The notes beneath the pieces are model-generated. The model ran no database searches. It was given only the letters and a program-made list of their open reading frames with translations, and was not told where the DNA came from. Shown piece by piece: positions 17,889-27,163 of a DNA stretch of 64,000 bases (within the stretch, counting starts at the first letter, position 1; each line of letters starts with the position of its first letter). This stretch comes from Paraburkholderia sp. BL10I2N1. Lineage in GTDB: Bacteria > Pseudomonadota > Gammaproteobacteria > Burkholderiales > Burkholderiaceae. Both the position numbers and the translations under genes were made by a program. The stretch is from contig NZ_SNWA01000002.1 in the NCBI RefSeq assembly GCF_004361815.1, positions 2,604,001-2,668,000 of the forward strand, given 5' to 3'.

Positions 17889-18757
17889 ACGAACAAGGAA
17901 CCCCGGGCACGCCGGTTAGCGAGGAAGAACTGCACGCCTACGTTGACGGTTCGCTGGCTGCGCACCGTCGCGACGAAATCGACCGGCTGCTGGAAAGCAA
18001 CCCCGAACTGGCGGCGCGCGTCAGCGACTATTTCTCGCTGAACAATATGTTTCATGAACGCTACGACCGGATCCTCAGCGAACCGGTGCCACCCCGTCTG
18101 CGTCCGCCGGCGCGCAGGCGCTGGCTCGACGCGGCGAACTGGCCGCAGTTCGCCGGAATGGCGGCGGCGCTGATACTCGGCATCGGCATCGGTTTCGGCA
18201 CCAACATGGGCATGGGCCGCCATGCGACGTTCGCGGGCACGGGCGGCGATGTATCTGCCCGTCGGGTGAGTGCGGACGCCGCCGAGGTGTTCGCCCGACA
18301 GTCGGCGATCGCGCATGTGATGTACGCGCCGGAAGTGACACGGCCTGTCGAAGTGGGCGCGGACAGGGAACAGGAACTCGTGAAGTGGGTATCGAACCGT
18401 CTTGGCACCAACGTCCGGCCGCCCATCCTCACGCGCACAGGCTTCGAACTGATGGGCGGTCGGCTGCTGCCGGGCGACGACGGTCCGGTCGCCCAGTTCA
18501 TGTATCACAACGAGAAGGGCGAACGCATCACGCTGTGCATCTCCCACCGCAAGGTGAGTTCGGATACGACCGCGTTCAAGTTGTATGAGGACGGTCCCGT
18601 GAACGTGTTCTACTGGATCGACGGCGATTTCGGGTATGCGGTGTCGGGCGGTATCGACCGCAAGGTGCTGCTCGAACTCGCACACGATGTCTATGCACAG
18701 TTGACCGCGGAGGGCGCCGTGCCGGCAGATTCCGCCACGCCGAAGACCACGGATTGA
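17885..18757 (+). CDS. Transmembrane anti-sigma factor (second of two)
   Basis: A 290-residue protein whose first 90 residues (EEELHAYVDGSLAAHRRDEI) match the N-terminal domain of membrane anti-sigma factors. One membrane helix follows at about residues 93-112 (FAGMAAALILGIGIGFGTN), then a periplasmic domain. The start overlaps the sigma stop by four bases, the usual arrangement for a sigma/anti-sigma pair. No zinc-binding motif was seen. It would hold the sigma factor until an envelope signal; the signal is unknown. Confidence 0.85.
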   Translation: MNEQGTPGTPVSEEELHAYVDGSLAAHRRDEIDRLLESNPELAARVSDYFSLNNMFHERYDRILSEPVPPRLRPPARRRWLDAANWPQFAGMAAALILGIGIGFGTNMGMGRHATFAGTGGDVSARRVSADAAEVFARQSAIAHVMYAPEVTRPVEVGADREQELVKWVSNRLGTNVRPPILTRTGFELMGGRLLPGDDGPVAQFMYHNEKGERITLCISHRKVSSDTTAFKLYEDGPVNVFYWIDGDFGYAVSGGIDRKVLLELAHDVYAQLTAEGAVPADSATPKTTD

Positions 18758-18791
18758 AATATCCTCAGGTGAACCTGTACGCGTAGGGAGA

Positions 18792-18825
18792 GCGCACCGC
18801 TGAAGCAGGCGTTTCAGCGGTGCGC
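18792..18825. terminator. Hairpin between convergent genes
   Basis: A perfect 13-bp stem (GCGCACCGCTGAA with TTCAGCGGTGCGC) with an 8-base loop, between the anti-sigma gene and the convergent LysR gene. No T run follows on either side, so efficiency is uncertain. Confidence 0.6.
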
Positions 18826-18832
18826 CAGGCGC

Positions 18833-19762
18833 TCAAGACTCGCTATCGCGCACAGGGCTGCCGGTCAGCTGCACGACGAAATCGAAGAAAGCGCGGACCT
18901 TGGCGGGCGGATGATGCCGCGACGGGTAGAGCGCGTAGAGAGGAAACCGTTCGTCGGGCCAGTCGGGAAAGAGGTCGACCAGCTTGCCGCTCGTGAGCCA
19001 TTGTTCGGCTCCAGGGGAGAGAATCTGTGCGATGCCATGGCCACCGAGACACTGTGCGTACATCGTGCCGACGTCATTGACCATCAGGCGGCTGCGCGCC
19101 TTGATGACGATCTTCTTCCTTCCCCGATGAAATTCCCACGGATAGGCACGTCCCGTCTCCGGTTCGCGGAAATCGAGGCACACGTGCGGCTCGCGTTCGA
19201 GGTCCGTGGGTGCGAGCGGGCGTCCAGATCGCTTGATGTACGCGGGTGAAGCGACGGTGATGACGCGTGTGTCGAGCAGCTTGCGTGCGATCAGCGTCGA
19301 GGCGCGCGGCTCGCCGAAACGCACGGCCAGATCGAAGCCATCCGCCACCATGTCGCCGAGGTGATCGCGTGTGACGACATCGAGCTGAAGATCGGGATAA
19401 GCCTCCACGAATGCGCCGAGACGCGGCCCGAGAAAGATGCGCGAGAAGAACATATCGACATTGACGCGAAGCCGTCCGCGTACGGCAGTGCGGCCTTCCG
19501 CTGCCGACGCAGCCGCTTCTTCAAGGCCGCTCAGTAGCGGCAGGATCTGCTCATAGAAGCGCCGGCCTTCGTCGGTGAGGGTGACCGACCGCGTGGTCCG
19601 GTCGAAAAGCCGGATGCCGAGCCGCGCTTCGAGCCGGGCAACAGACCGGCTTACGCCTGACTGCGACATGTCCAGCGCTTCTCCGGCCGCGACGAAACTG
19701 CCGCTGTCGACGATCGCCGTCAATACACCCATTCCGTTCAACATGCGTTCGTCGAAAGCCAT
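18833..19762 (-). CDS. LysR-family transcriptional regulator
   Basis: A 309-residue LysR regulator: HTH at about residues 12-65 (SFVAAGEALDMSQSGVSRSV, then ARLEARLGIRLFDR) and a C-terminal effector domain with the RVNVDMFFSRIFLGPRLGAF segment typical of the CrgA/DmlR-like group. It is divergent from the DUF305/beta-propeller operon 260 bases away. Target and ligand unknown. Confidence 0.9.
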   Translation of the reverse strand: MAFDERMLNGMGVLTAIVDSGSFVAAGEALDMSQSGVSRSVARLEARLGIRLFDRTTRSVTLTDEGRRFYEQILPLLSGLEEAAASAAEGRTAVRGRLRVNVDMFFSRIFLGPRLGAFVEAYPDLQLDVVTRDHLGDMVADGFDLAVRFGEPRASTLIARKLLDTRVITVASPAYIKRSGRPLAPTDLEREPHVCLDFREPETGRAYPWEFHRGRKKIVIKARSRLMVNDVGTMYAQCLGGHGIAQILSPGAEQWLTSGKLVDLFPDWPDERFPLYALYPSRHHPPAKVRAFFDFVVQLTGSPVRDSES

Positions 19763-20021
19763 CGGTGTCGCCTTTGCCGCAGATCAAGTGGTTGCCATGC
19801 TATCGCGCGCGAAGTCCATGCCTCTACGACTCATGACCTCACGGCATTCATTGAGCGCGATACATGCTCTCTCGAGTATAGCGTTCGAGTGTACTGAACG
19901 GTTTTCCAGCGGCACAGCCGGCTTAAACGGGCATGAAAACGCAACCGAAGTGCGGAATAATCTCTTCGAAGCTGTGTTCACCTCTCTGACACCGACGCTT
20001 CAGATCGAGGAGAAGAGTCTT

Positions 20022-20522
20022 ATGCGATCCCCACTGAGTTCATGCATGCACCCGATAGTCAGCATCGTGGTTGCGTGTGCTATGTCGGGCCCGCTCGGCC
20101 AGGCCGCGTTTGCAGCCGGATCGCATGCGGCGAGCCCTGACGAAGCGGCCTATCTATCGGAGAACGACCGCGCGATGACGAAGATGATGGATGACATGTC
20201 CATCAAGCCGACCGGTGACATCGACAAGGACTTCGTCGCGATGATGGAGCCGCATCACCAGGGCGCCATCGACATGGCGAAGGCCGAACTGCGTTACGGA
20301 CACAACGAACAGCTGCGCCGCATCGCGCAGGAAATCATCGTCGAACAGCAACAGGAAATCGTCGCGATGCGCGTGGCGCTGGGTCAACCGTTGCCACCGG
20401 CCGCACCTGCACCCGATCAGCCGTCTGCGGCACACCCTGCGTCTCAAGCCGCACCTTCGATGTCCGGTCATGGCATGAACAGCATGCACATGAACATGAA
20501 CCCGCCCAAGGAGTCCCAATGA
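20022..20522 (+). CDS. DUF305 family exported protein
   Basis: A 166-residue protein with a signal peptide (hydrophobic MHPIVSIVVACAMSGPLG, cleavage after AFA near residue 31) and a DUF305 four-helix domain containing the hallmark MMEPHHQGAIDMAKAEL (His78, His79). The C-terminal tail is rich in Met and His (MSGHGMNSMHMNMN), a composition often associated with copper binding. GGAGAAGAG lies upstream of the ATG. The stop overlaps the start of the beta-propeller gene by four bases, so the two are co-translated. Metal binding is inferred only. Confidence 0.85.
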   Translation: MRSPLSSCMHPIVSIVVACAMSGPLGQAAFAAGSHAASPDEAAYLSENDRAMTKMMDDMSIKPTGDIDKDFVAMMEPHHQGAIDMAKAELRYGHNEQLRRIAQEIIVEQQQEIVAMRVALGQPLPPAAPAPDQPSAAHPASQAAPSMSGHGMNSMHMNMNPPKESQ

Positions 20523-22009
20523 AACACATGTCTACTCTCGCCACGATGCTGTCGATTACAGCGATGGCCGTCGCGCAGTTCGCATGGGCCGGCCAGGCGC
20601 CGGGCGCATCGTCCGATCCCGACGTGCCGATGAGTCACCACGATCGCGTCTACGCAGCCGAGCAGTTTTCGAACACGGTGTCGGTGACCGATCCGGCCGA
20701 CAACAGGCTCGTCGGTGTCATTCGTCTTGGCGATCCGTCGCCGGGCAACTTCAGCCCGCTCTATCGCGGCCAGGTGCTCGTGCACGGCATGGGCTTTTCA
20801 CCGGATCACCGCACGCTTGCAGTGGTGTCGATCGGCTCGAACTCGGTGACGTTCATCGATACGCAGACCAACGCCGTCAAACATACGACGTATGTAGGCC
20901 GTTCGCCGCACGAGGCCTTCTTCACGCCTGACGGCAGCGAAGTGTGGGTGACCGTGCGTGGCGAAAACTACCTATCGGTGATCGACGGCAAGACCTTCGA
21001 GGAGAAGACGCGCATCATCGTGCCGGCCGGTCCGGGCATGCAGATATTCTCGCCTGACGGCAAGTACGGTTACGTGTGTTCGTCGTTCAATCCGGAAGTC
21101 GACGTGATTTCCGTGGCTGACCATCAGATCGTCGGCAAGGTGAAGCAGGCGAGTCCTTTCTGCCCGAACATTGCCGCGACGCCGGATGGCAAGCAGGTGT
21201 GGTTCACGCTCAAGGATGTCGGCAAGACGCAGGTTTTCGACGCCCGCCCGCCGTTCGCGTTGCTCAAGACAATCGACACCGGTCCGATCACGAATCACGT
21301 GAACATCGTGCGCAACGCCAAAGGCATGTTCGCGTATGTGACGGTAGGTGGTTCGAACATGGTGAAGGTATTCCGCACCGATGACTACTCGCAGGTCGCG
21401 GCCATTCCGGTCGGCAGTCTGCCGCACGGTATCTGGCCATCGGGCGATGGCAGCCGCGTCTACGTGGGCCTCGAGAACGCCGATGCATTGACCGCGATCG
21501 ACACGCTGACCAACAAGGTCGTCGCGACGGTGCCGATCGGTCAGGCGCCGCAGGCGGTCGCCTATGTGCCGAACGCCGTGCCCGAAGGCGACGGGACGCA
21601 GAACCTGCAGCCGCTTGGCGTGGCAGGGCAGGCCGCGCATCTGGTGTTCGTGCCTGCCGGTGCGGCGAAAGCCGGCAGCACGACGAATGCCCCGGCAAAT
21701 GCCCCGACGAGCGTGACGCTTTTCGATCAGGGGCTGCTGCAGGTGCTGCAGGCGTCGGTGACCGGCCTCGAGCCCAAACAGCCCTACGTGCTGGGTCTCA
21801 CCGATGCGCCGGATGGCAGCGGCAACGTCGAGCCGCTGGCGAACTTCATGACGAACCCGGCGGGCTCGGCCATCGTCAACGCGATTGGACAGATCCGCCA
21901 GGTGGTGACGACGGGCGATGCAGCGGCGAAGGACCAGCGCCGCTATCTGGTGATTGCGCCGTCAGTGGCAGGCAAGCCGGGTGCGCCGGTTCAGGTTCAG
22001 GCGCAGTAG
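20519..22009 (+). CDS. YVTN-type beta-propeller exported protein
   Basis: A 496-residue protein with a signal peptide (cleavage after AWA, residue 24) and repeated YVTN/NHL-like blades, for example RTLAVVSIGSNSVTFIDTQT, SEVWVTVRGENYLSVIDGKT and SRVYVGLENADALTAIDTLT. The blades cover about residues 40-350, and a separate C-terminal domain follows. It probably sits in the periplasm as a binding or scaffold protein. The start overlaps the DUF305 stop (ATGA), so the two proteins likely work together. It ends one base before the convergent MFS gene. Confidence 0.82.
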   Translation: MKHMSTLATMLSITAMAVAQFAWAGQAPGASSDPDVPMSHHDRVYAAEQFSNTVSVTDPADNRLVGVIRLGDPSPGNFSPLYRGQVLVHGMGFSPDHRTLAVVSIGSNSVTFIDTQTNAVKHTTYVGRSPHEAFFTPDGSEVWVTVRGENYLSVIDGKTFEEKTRIIVPAGPGMQIFSPDGKYGYVCSSFNPEVDVISVADHQIVGKVKQASPFCPNIAATPDGKQVWFTLKDVGKTQVFDARPPFALLKTIDTGPITNHVNIVRNAKGMFAYVTVGGSNMVKVFRTDDYSQVAAIPVGSLPHGIWPSGDGSRVYVGLENADALTAIDTLTNKVVATVPIGQAPQAVAYVPNAVPEGDGTQNLQPLGVAGQAAHLVFVPAGAAKAGSTTNAPANAPTSVTLFDQGLLQVLQASVTGLEPKQPYVLGLTDAPDGSGNVEPLANFMTNPAGSAIVNAIGQIRQVVTTGDAAAKDQRRYLVIAPSVAGKPGAPVQVQAQ

Positions 22010-22010
22010 T

Positions 22011-23441
22011 TCAGGAAGCGTTCTGCCGGCGTGCTCCGCCTCCGACGCTCTGGCCCGCATCATGTGCCATGCGCATGTAGCCCAGAACGGAAACGAAGGT
22101 CAGCAGGCCGGCAAACAGGAAGGCCAGCCGGAAGTCGTCGAGTGTGAAGGGGCGTCCTGCTTCCTCGCCGTGGACCAGGGCGCCCAACCGCAGCGACACC
22201 GCGCCAAAGGCGATGCCGAGGCCGATGGTCATCTGAGCGGCCGCGCTCCAGAGCGTGCTCGCCGCATTCATCTGCGGCTGCGGCACGTCGGCATAGGCGA
22301 GCGTGGCGAGCAACGAAAACTGCATGGAGCGCGCGACGCCATAGACAAACACGACGATCAGCACGAGCGCGAGCGGCGCGGCGGGCGTCAACAGCCCGCA
22401 GGCGATGATAAAGACGCCGGCCACGGCGACGTCGACGATCGAGACCATCCTGAAGCCGAAGCGCCGCAGGATGCGCGTGGTGAGCGCTTTCATCCCGAGA
22501 TTGCCGAGCGCGCTCGCGAGCAGCAACAGGCCGGACTTGAACGCGGAGAGCCCGAAGCCGATCTGGAACAACAGCGGCATCAGGTAGGGCACCGCGCCGA
22601 TCCCGATGCGCGTTAGCGAGCCCGTCACCACGGTGACGGAGAACGTCGGGACTTTCAGTGTCGACACGTCGATGAGCGGATGCGGATGGTGCCTCGCGTG
22701 TCGAAACGCAATGAACCCGAAGACAAGACCTGCGGCCACGAAGCCCAACGCGCCCCACGGCTTCGTGCCCGGCTGGCTGGCCAGTTCGGCGCCGTAAAGA
22801 GTCGAGGTCAGCGTGGCGCCGCTCAGCACGAGGCCGACGACATCAAGCGGACGCCGGTCAGTGCCACGCAGATTGGGCACGAGCGCCGCAACCACTGCCA
22901 GCACCGCAATGCCGACTGGCACATTCAGCAGAAAGATCCAGCGCCACGAGGCGTATGTCGTGATGAAGCCGCCGATCGGCGGTCCAACCACAGGCGCGAC
23001 GATCGCCGGCCACGTGATGGTGGAGATGGCCTGCATCAGGCGGCTTTTCTCCGTGCTGCGCACGACGATCAGGCGGCCGACGGGCACCATCATCGCGCCG
23101 CCGACGCCCTGCAACACGCGAGCCGCCGTGAACTCCACCTCGTTTTGCGACACGCCGCATAGCACCGACGCCAACGTGAACACGACGATTGCGCCGAAGA
23201 ACACCGTGCGCGATCCGCAGCGGTCGGCAACCCAGCCGCTCACCGGAATGAAGATCGCGAGCGCCAGCATGTAGGCCGTCATCCCGAGGCTGAGGCTGTT
23301 CGGGCCGACACCGAACGAGCGAGCCATCTGCGGCAGCGCCGTCGCGACGACAGTGGTGTCGAGATACTCCATGAAGAAGGTCGCCGCGACGATATACGGC
23401 AACCAGCGAACGTGCGAGGGATCCGGCAGGCGCGCGGTCAT
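22011..23441 (-). CDS. MFS drug efflux transporter, DHA2 (EmrB/QacA) family
   Basis: A 476-residue polytopic transporter with about 14 hydrophobic segments. The family A motif appears as GWVADRCGSRTVFFGAI, and motif C as WPAIVAPVVGPPIGGFI, a signature of proton-driven drug antiporters. The start is uncertain: ATG 23441 begins just before the first helix with a GAAGG stretch upstream; ATG 23525 would add 28 residues. It would export toxic organic compounds; substrate unknown. It is convergent and nearly abutting the beta-propeller gene, with no space for a terminator. Confidence 0.88.
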   Translation of the reverse strand: MTARLPDPSHVRWLPYIVAATFFMEYLDTTVVATALPQMARSFGVGPNSLSLGMTAYMLALAIFIPVSGWVADRCGSRTVFFGAIVVFTLASVLCGVSQNEVEFTAARVLQGVGGAMMVPVGRLIVVRSTEKSRLMQAISTITWPAIVAPVVGPPIGGFITTYASWRWIFLLNVPVGIAVLAVVAALVPNLRGTDRRPLDVVGLVLSGATLTSTLYGAELASQPGTKPWGALGFVAAGLVFGFIAFRHARHHPHPLIDVSTLKVPTFSVTVVTGSLTRIGIGAVPYLMPLLFQIGFGLSAFKSGLLLLASALGNLGMKALTTRILRRFGFRMVSIVDVAVAGVFIIACGLLTPAAPLALVLIVVFVYGVARSMQFSLLATLAYADVPQPQMNAASTLWSAAAQMTIGLGIAFGAVSLRLGALVHGEEAGRPFTLDDFRLAFLFAGLLTFVSVLGYMRMAHDAGQSVGGGARRQNAS

Positions 23442-23722
23442 GGCATGGCCTTCGGCGGGTGCTTTGAGCGGGCAGGCGTGAGAGAGCGGCTGCCGCTGCT
23501 TTCTGTCATGTTGGTGGCTGTCCATGCAATGGCTGTATGGGTGAAAACCTGATGCTGGCACGGGGAAGTCCGCGGGCGGTTGAAGAACCGCCCCATGCCT
23601 CAAGATGTGCCGGCGAGATTTCAGGTATCCGCGGGCCTCAAAACGCCTCGTAAGGCAGCTGACTTTTCCGCCAGGCGAAGCGCGCGGCCTTCGAGGCAGT
23701 GGCAAAGCGCCTGCTAGAGCGC

Positions 23723-24613
23723 CTACTTCTCGTGCGCGGCATATTGCTTGTCGAGCTGGTCGTACAGCGGCTTGTTCACGAGGCGCTGACGCTCGCTGAA
23801 CGGCACCACTAGCGATGGGTCTTCGTCGAGGCGTCCGTTGTCTTTCAGCGCGCCGAGCGCCTGCTGCATACCGCGCACCGCGCCCTGCAGGGCCGCGTTC
23901 GCATACAGGACGAGTCCGTAGCCGAGGCTGGCGAGCGCGTCGCGCGACTGCACGGGAGTCTTGCCGCCGATCACGATATTGATGAGCTGCGGTGCGGTCG
24001 GGAAGAGGCCTGGCAGACGCTCAATATCAGCGAGGGATTCGGTGGCTTCGATAAAGAGGATATCGGCGCCGGCCTCGACGAAGCGCTGACCGCGTTCGAT
24101 CGCCGCCTCGATGCCTTCCACCGCGGCCGCGTCGGTGCGCGCAATGATCTGCAGGTGGCCGTCCTCCCGGGCGTCGACCGCCGCGTGGATCTTGCCGACC
24201 ATCTCGCCGGTCGAGACCACTTCCTTGCCCGCGAAATGGCCGCATTTCTTCGGCATCACCTGGTCTTCGAACTGGATCGCATCGGCGCCGCAACGCTCCA
24301 GCGTGCGAACCGTATGCCGTACGTTGAGCGCGTTGCCGAAACCGGTGTCCGCGTCGACGATAAGCGGCAGCTCGACCGCATCGCGCACGCGCGCAGTGTG
24401 TTCGGCGATTTCGTTCAGGCCGATGAAGCCGAGGTCGGGCAGCCCGAGCGACATGTTCGTGACGCCCGCGCCCGTCAGGTAGAGCGCTTCGAACCCGGCG
24501 TCCTCGATGACGCGTGCGCTCATCGCGTTGAACGCGCCGGGCACGAGCAGGCCCCGGCGTTCACTGACGCTGCGGCGAAAGGCAGCACGGCGGCTGACAG
24601 AAGAAGTTGGCAT
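23723..24613 (-). CDS. Isocitrate lyase / PEP mutase family enzyme
   Basis: A 296-residue TIM-barrel enzyme. The metal-binding loop VDADTGFG is at residues 86-93 and the catalytic-loop motif KKCGH at 122-126, both hallmarks of the ICL/PEPM superfamily. The active-site cysteine in KKCGH suits lyase activity as in 2-methylisocitrate lyase or dimethylmalate lyase; an oxaloacetate decarboxylase is also possible. It lacks the long N terminus of true isocitrate lyase. ATG 24613 gives the usual N terminus (RRGLLVPGAFNAMSAR). It stands alone. Confidence 0.88.
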   Translation of the reverse strand: MPTSSVSRRAAFRRSVSERRGLLVPGAFNAMSARVIEDAGFEALYLTGAGVTNMSLGLPDLGFIGLNEIAEHTARVRDAVELPLIVDADTGFGNALNVRHTVRTLERCGADAIQFEDQVMPKKCGHFAGKEVVSTGEMVGKIHAAVDAREDGHLQIIARTDAAAVEGIEAAIERGQRFVEAGADILFIEATESLADIERLPGLFPTAPQLINIVIGGKTPVQSRDALASLGYGLVLYANAALQGAVRGMQQALGALKDNGRLDEDPSLVVPFSERQRLVNKPLYDQLDKQYAAHEK

Positions 24614-25030
24614 GACAGTAGCCCTCGAAAGGATCGGGGAAACGGCCTCGCACGCAGAATCTGCGCCCGCCAGGCCACCTCGGGGTTGGCGCAACGAATC
24701 TGCGGATTATGACGCGTTGGCTGCCAGCGCGTTCGATCCGCGCGATTCTGAAGGTCGCAACTGCGTGGCGCCACTGCTCAGCCTGTTCTTCCAGCGAACC
24801 GGCAGACGCCGCCTGCCCGAAGGCGGCGAGGCGCGGACTTGCGCGGCGTCACCGGAATACCGGCGACCGCAGATGATTCGTTGCGCATAACACCGATCAC
24901 CCGTGAATGTGGGATGACGATCTCCAGCTTTACGGTCAGTGTTCCTGGCCCTGATAATGGCCGGTCGATCCACACGCATCACGGCTGGTTGGGGTGCACC
25001 GGGTCGCCATCCTCCATCCATCGTTGCCCC
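24614..25030. other. Divergent intergenic region
   Basis: About 415 bases between the lyase-family gene and the MFS gene. The MFS frame is open back to 24839, but residues before 25031 look like read-through of non-coding sequence. No RNA, repeat or confident promoter was recognised. Confidence 0.4.
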
Positions 25031-26344
25031 GTGCTGAAGACCTCACGCTTTTTCGATCTGCTGCGCATTCCCGGCTTCAAGCCGCTCGCGGGCGCGACCC
25101 TGATGCTCGGTGTGGCGATGTCGTTTACTGCCCCCTATCTATCGCTCTTCGGCGTCGAACGTGCGGGGATGACGCCGTTCAGGCTCGGCCTTTTCATGAC
25201 GCTGATCGCTGCCAGCGGCGTGCTGGCCAGCACGCTGGCCGGCCGCTGGAGCGACAGGAGCGGGCGTCACCGGCCCTTGCTGCTTGCATCGCTCGTGGCG
25301 GCGACGCTGGGTTATCTGTGCCTGTGCGTGGTGCGCGACTACCGGCTTCTGCTGGTAGTGGGCGTGGCCTTCATCGGGGCGGGCGGCTCGGCGCTGTCGC
25401 TGGTCTTCTCGTTCAGCCGCGCCGCATTACCGGTGAAAGACGACGACGAACGCGCGTTTGCGAGCGCGTCGCTGCGCACGATCCTCTCGGGCGCGTGGGT
25501 ATTCGGCCCGGCGGTGGGCGCGCTGGTGCTCGCGGCAACCGGCTTCTACGGGCTGTTCCTGTTCGCTGCGGCGAGCTTTGCGGCGTGCGCGACGATCGTC
25601 GCGCGGATGAGAGAGCCGCAGGGGCATCTCGGCGATCACACCGTCGAGGACACGGCGTCCGAGCCGACCTCGTCGATCACGGTGCCACCGCTGCGCTCGC
25701 CCTCCGAAGGCGGCCATGCAGCGGGCGGCGCGGCCGCATCGGCGAATGACATCATGCGGGCCGTGGTGGCGTTGACGCTGATCGGCCTCGCCGCCAACGC
25801 GACGATGATCGTGCTGCCGTTATACATCGTGCATGGCCTCAACGGCTCGCGGCTCGATGTATCGATCATGCTGGGGCTCGGCGCGCTGACCGAAATTCCG
25901 ATGATGCTTGCGCTCGGTGCGCGGTCGTCGTCGCTGCACAAGCCGAACTGGCTGGCCGCGTGCGCCGCGGTGCATGCGGTGTATTTTGTCGGCATGTCGG
26001 TCGCGGGCCACGTGAACGTGCTGATTCCGATGCAGATCCTCAATGCGTTCGTCGTTTCCGTCACATCGTGCCTCGGCATGACCTACGTGCAGGATCTGAT
26101 GCCCGCGTCGCCGGGCCGGGCGACGGCCCTGTTCTTCAACGCGGCGCGGGTGGGATCGATCCTGTCGGGCGTGCTGTCCGGTTTGCTGGTGCAGGCGTTC
26201 AGCTATCGCGGCACCTTCGTGTTCTGCGGTCTGCTTGCCCTGTGCGCGCTCGTGCTGTTTGCCGTGCCAGGCTGGCGCTATGGACAGATGGCGCGGGCAG
26301 CGCGCGGGTACGTCGCCCGGAAGCTGGAAGAGCGGCGGCGCTAG
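25031..26344 (+). CDS. MFS transporter, sugar-efflux (SetA-like) type
   Basis: A 437-residue protein with about 12 membrane segments in two halves joined by a long hydrophilic loop near residues 200-240. The motif GRWSDRSGRHRPLLLASLV after helix 2 is the MFS A motif, and SRAALPVKDDDERAFASASL resembles sugar efflux transporters of the Set family. The start is a GTG directly before LKTSRFFDLLRIPGF; an ATG at 24914 is the alternative. No good ribosome binding site decides between them. Substrate unknown. Confidence 0.85.
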   Translation: MLKTSRFFDLLRIPGFKPLAGATLMLGVAMSFTAPYLSLFGVERAGMTPFRLGLFMTLIAASGVLASTLAGRWSDRSGRHRPLLLASLVAATLGYLCLCVVRDYRLLLVVGVAFIGAGGSALSLVFSFSRAALPVKDDDERAFASASLRTILSGAWVFGPAVGALVLAATGFYGLFLFAAASFAACATIVARMREPQGHLGDHTVEDTASEPTSSITVPPLRSPSEGGHAAGGAAASANDIMRAVVALTLIGLAANATMIVLPLYIVHGLNGSRLDVSIMLGLGALTEIPMMLALGARSSSLHKPNWLAACAAVHAVYFVGMSVAGHVNVLIPMQILNAFVVSVTSCLGMTYVQDLMPASPGRATALFFNAARVGSILSGVLSGLLVQAFSYRGTFVFCGLLALCALVLFAVPGWRYGQMARAARGYVARKLEERRR

Positions 26345-26710
26345 CATTGCCGCCTGCCTGCTGTCCGATGGCGGGTTGAGCAAGGGGAAATGGCGCCGCG
26401 GAACCGCTGGTAAGCGACCACTTTGGGCGTCCGATCGAAACGTGCGGATGCTTCGACTGCTCAACGCGGAGGCGCGCCGGCCCGGATTTCGCGAAGCGGA
26501 TGCAGAAACGCCACCACCCGGTAATGGCAAACCGGAACGGCAGGCCGCCGCTTGATTTACAATCGCGGCACGGAGTAATATTCGGCCGGTTTGCGGAACG
26601 GATTTTTTCTAATATGTTGATATGCCGGGCGTCGTTTTCGGAGTCTTCATTTACCTCCGGGACGGCAGTGTGAGTCGCTGATTCACCTGCGCCGCTGTCA
26701 ACATCAAAAA

Positions 26711-26740
26711 AAAGGCTTCGCTGGCAATTGCGAAGCCTTT
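26711..26740. terminator. Bidirectional rho-independent terminator
   Basis: A perfect 11-bp stem (AAAGGCTTCGC with GCGAAGCCTTT), 8-base loop, with an A run before and a T-rich run after. It lies in the 460-base gap between the MFS gene and the H-NS-domain gene. Apart from this hairpin, the gap (26345-26806) shows no gene. Confidence 0.8.
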
Positions 26741-26806
26741 GTCTTTTCAGGCATGCATTTTCTGCAAGGAAAATGGTGCACCATGGTCAAGCGAGAGGAA
26801 CAACGG

Positions 26807-27046
26807 ATGTTCGATCCCGACGGAGAAGCGCGCGAACGACTGCTCGTGTGGATACGCCGCCGCATGGAAGAGTACGGCATTACGCTGGACGATCTGGCGG
26901 CCGCCATCGAAGCCGATGCCGCCGCGCTGCAGGCGCCGAAGTATCGCGACGCATACGGCAACACGTGGGATGGCACGGGCGACAGGCCCGACTGGCTGAC
27001 CCGCGCCATTCACGCAGGGCAGGATATCGAGCACTTCCGGTGCTGA
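26807..27046 (+). CDS. Small H-NS-domain protein
   Basis: A 79-residue protein whose C-terminal half matches the H-NS/StpA-type DNA-binding domain: KYRDAYGNTWDGTGDRPDWL followed by TRAIHAGQDIEHF. The N-terminal half is a helix, much shorter than the usual H-NS oligomerisation region. It would bind A/T-rich DNA and might act as a modulator of full-length H-NS relatives. ATG 26807 is chosen because GAGAGG lies 8 bases upstream; ATG 26783 (MVKREEQR) is possible. It stands alone after a terminator. Confidence 0.72.
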   Translation: MFDPDGEARERLLVWIRRRMEEYGITLDDLAAAIEADAAALQAPKYRDAYGNTWDGTGDRPDWLTRAIHAGQDIEHFRC

Positions 27047-27163
27047 TCGCGGCATGTCGAGCCGTATTTTCCAGACTAAGCCATGCGTCCCGCGATGCGT
27101 TCGCCGCCGCGGCGCACCGCGTTGCTTCGTGAGGCGGCAACCTGCCTTTCAGGGAGATATCCG

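Noticed and set aside
22680..23274. Plus-strand open frames inside the DHA2 transporter gene
   Set aside because: Shadows of a strongly biased gene; the minus strand carries MFS motifs A and C.
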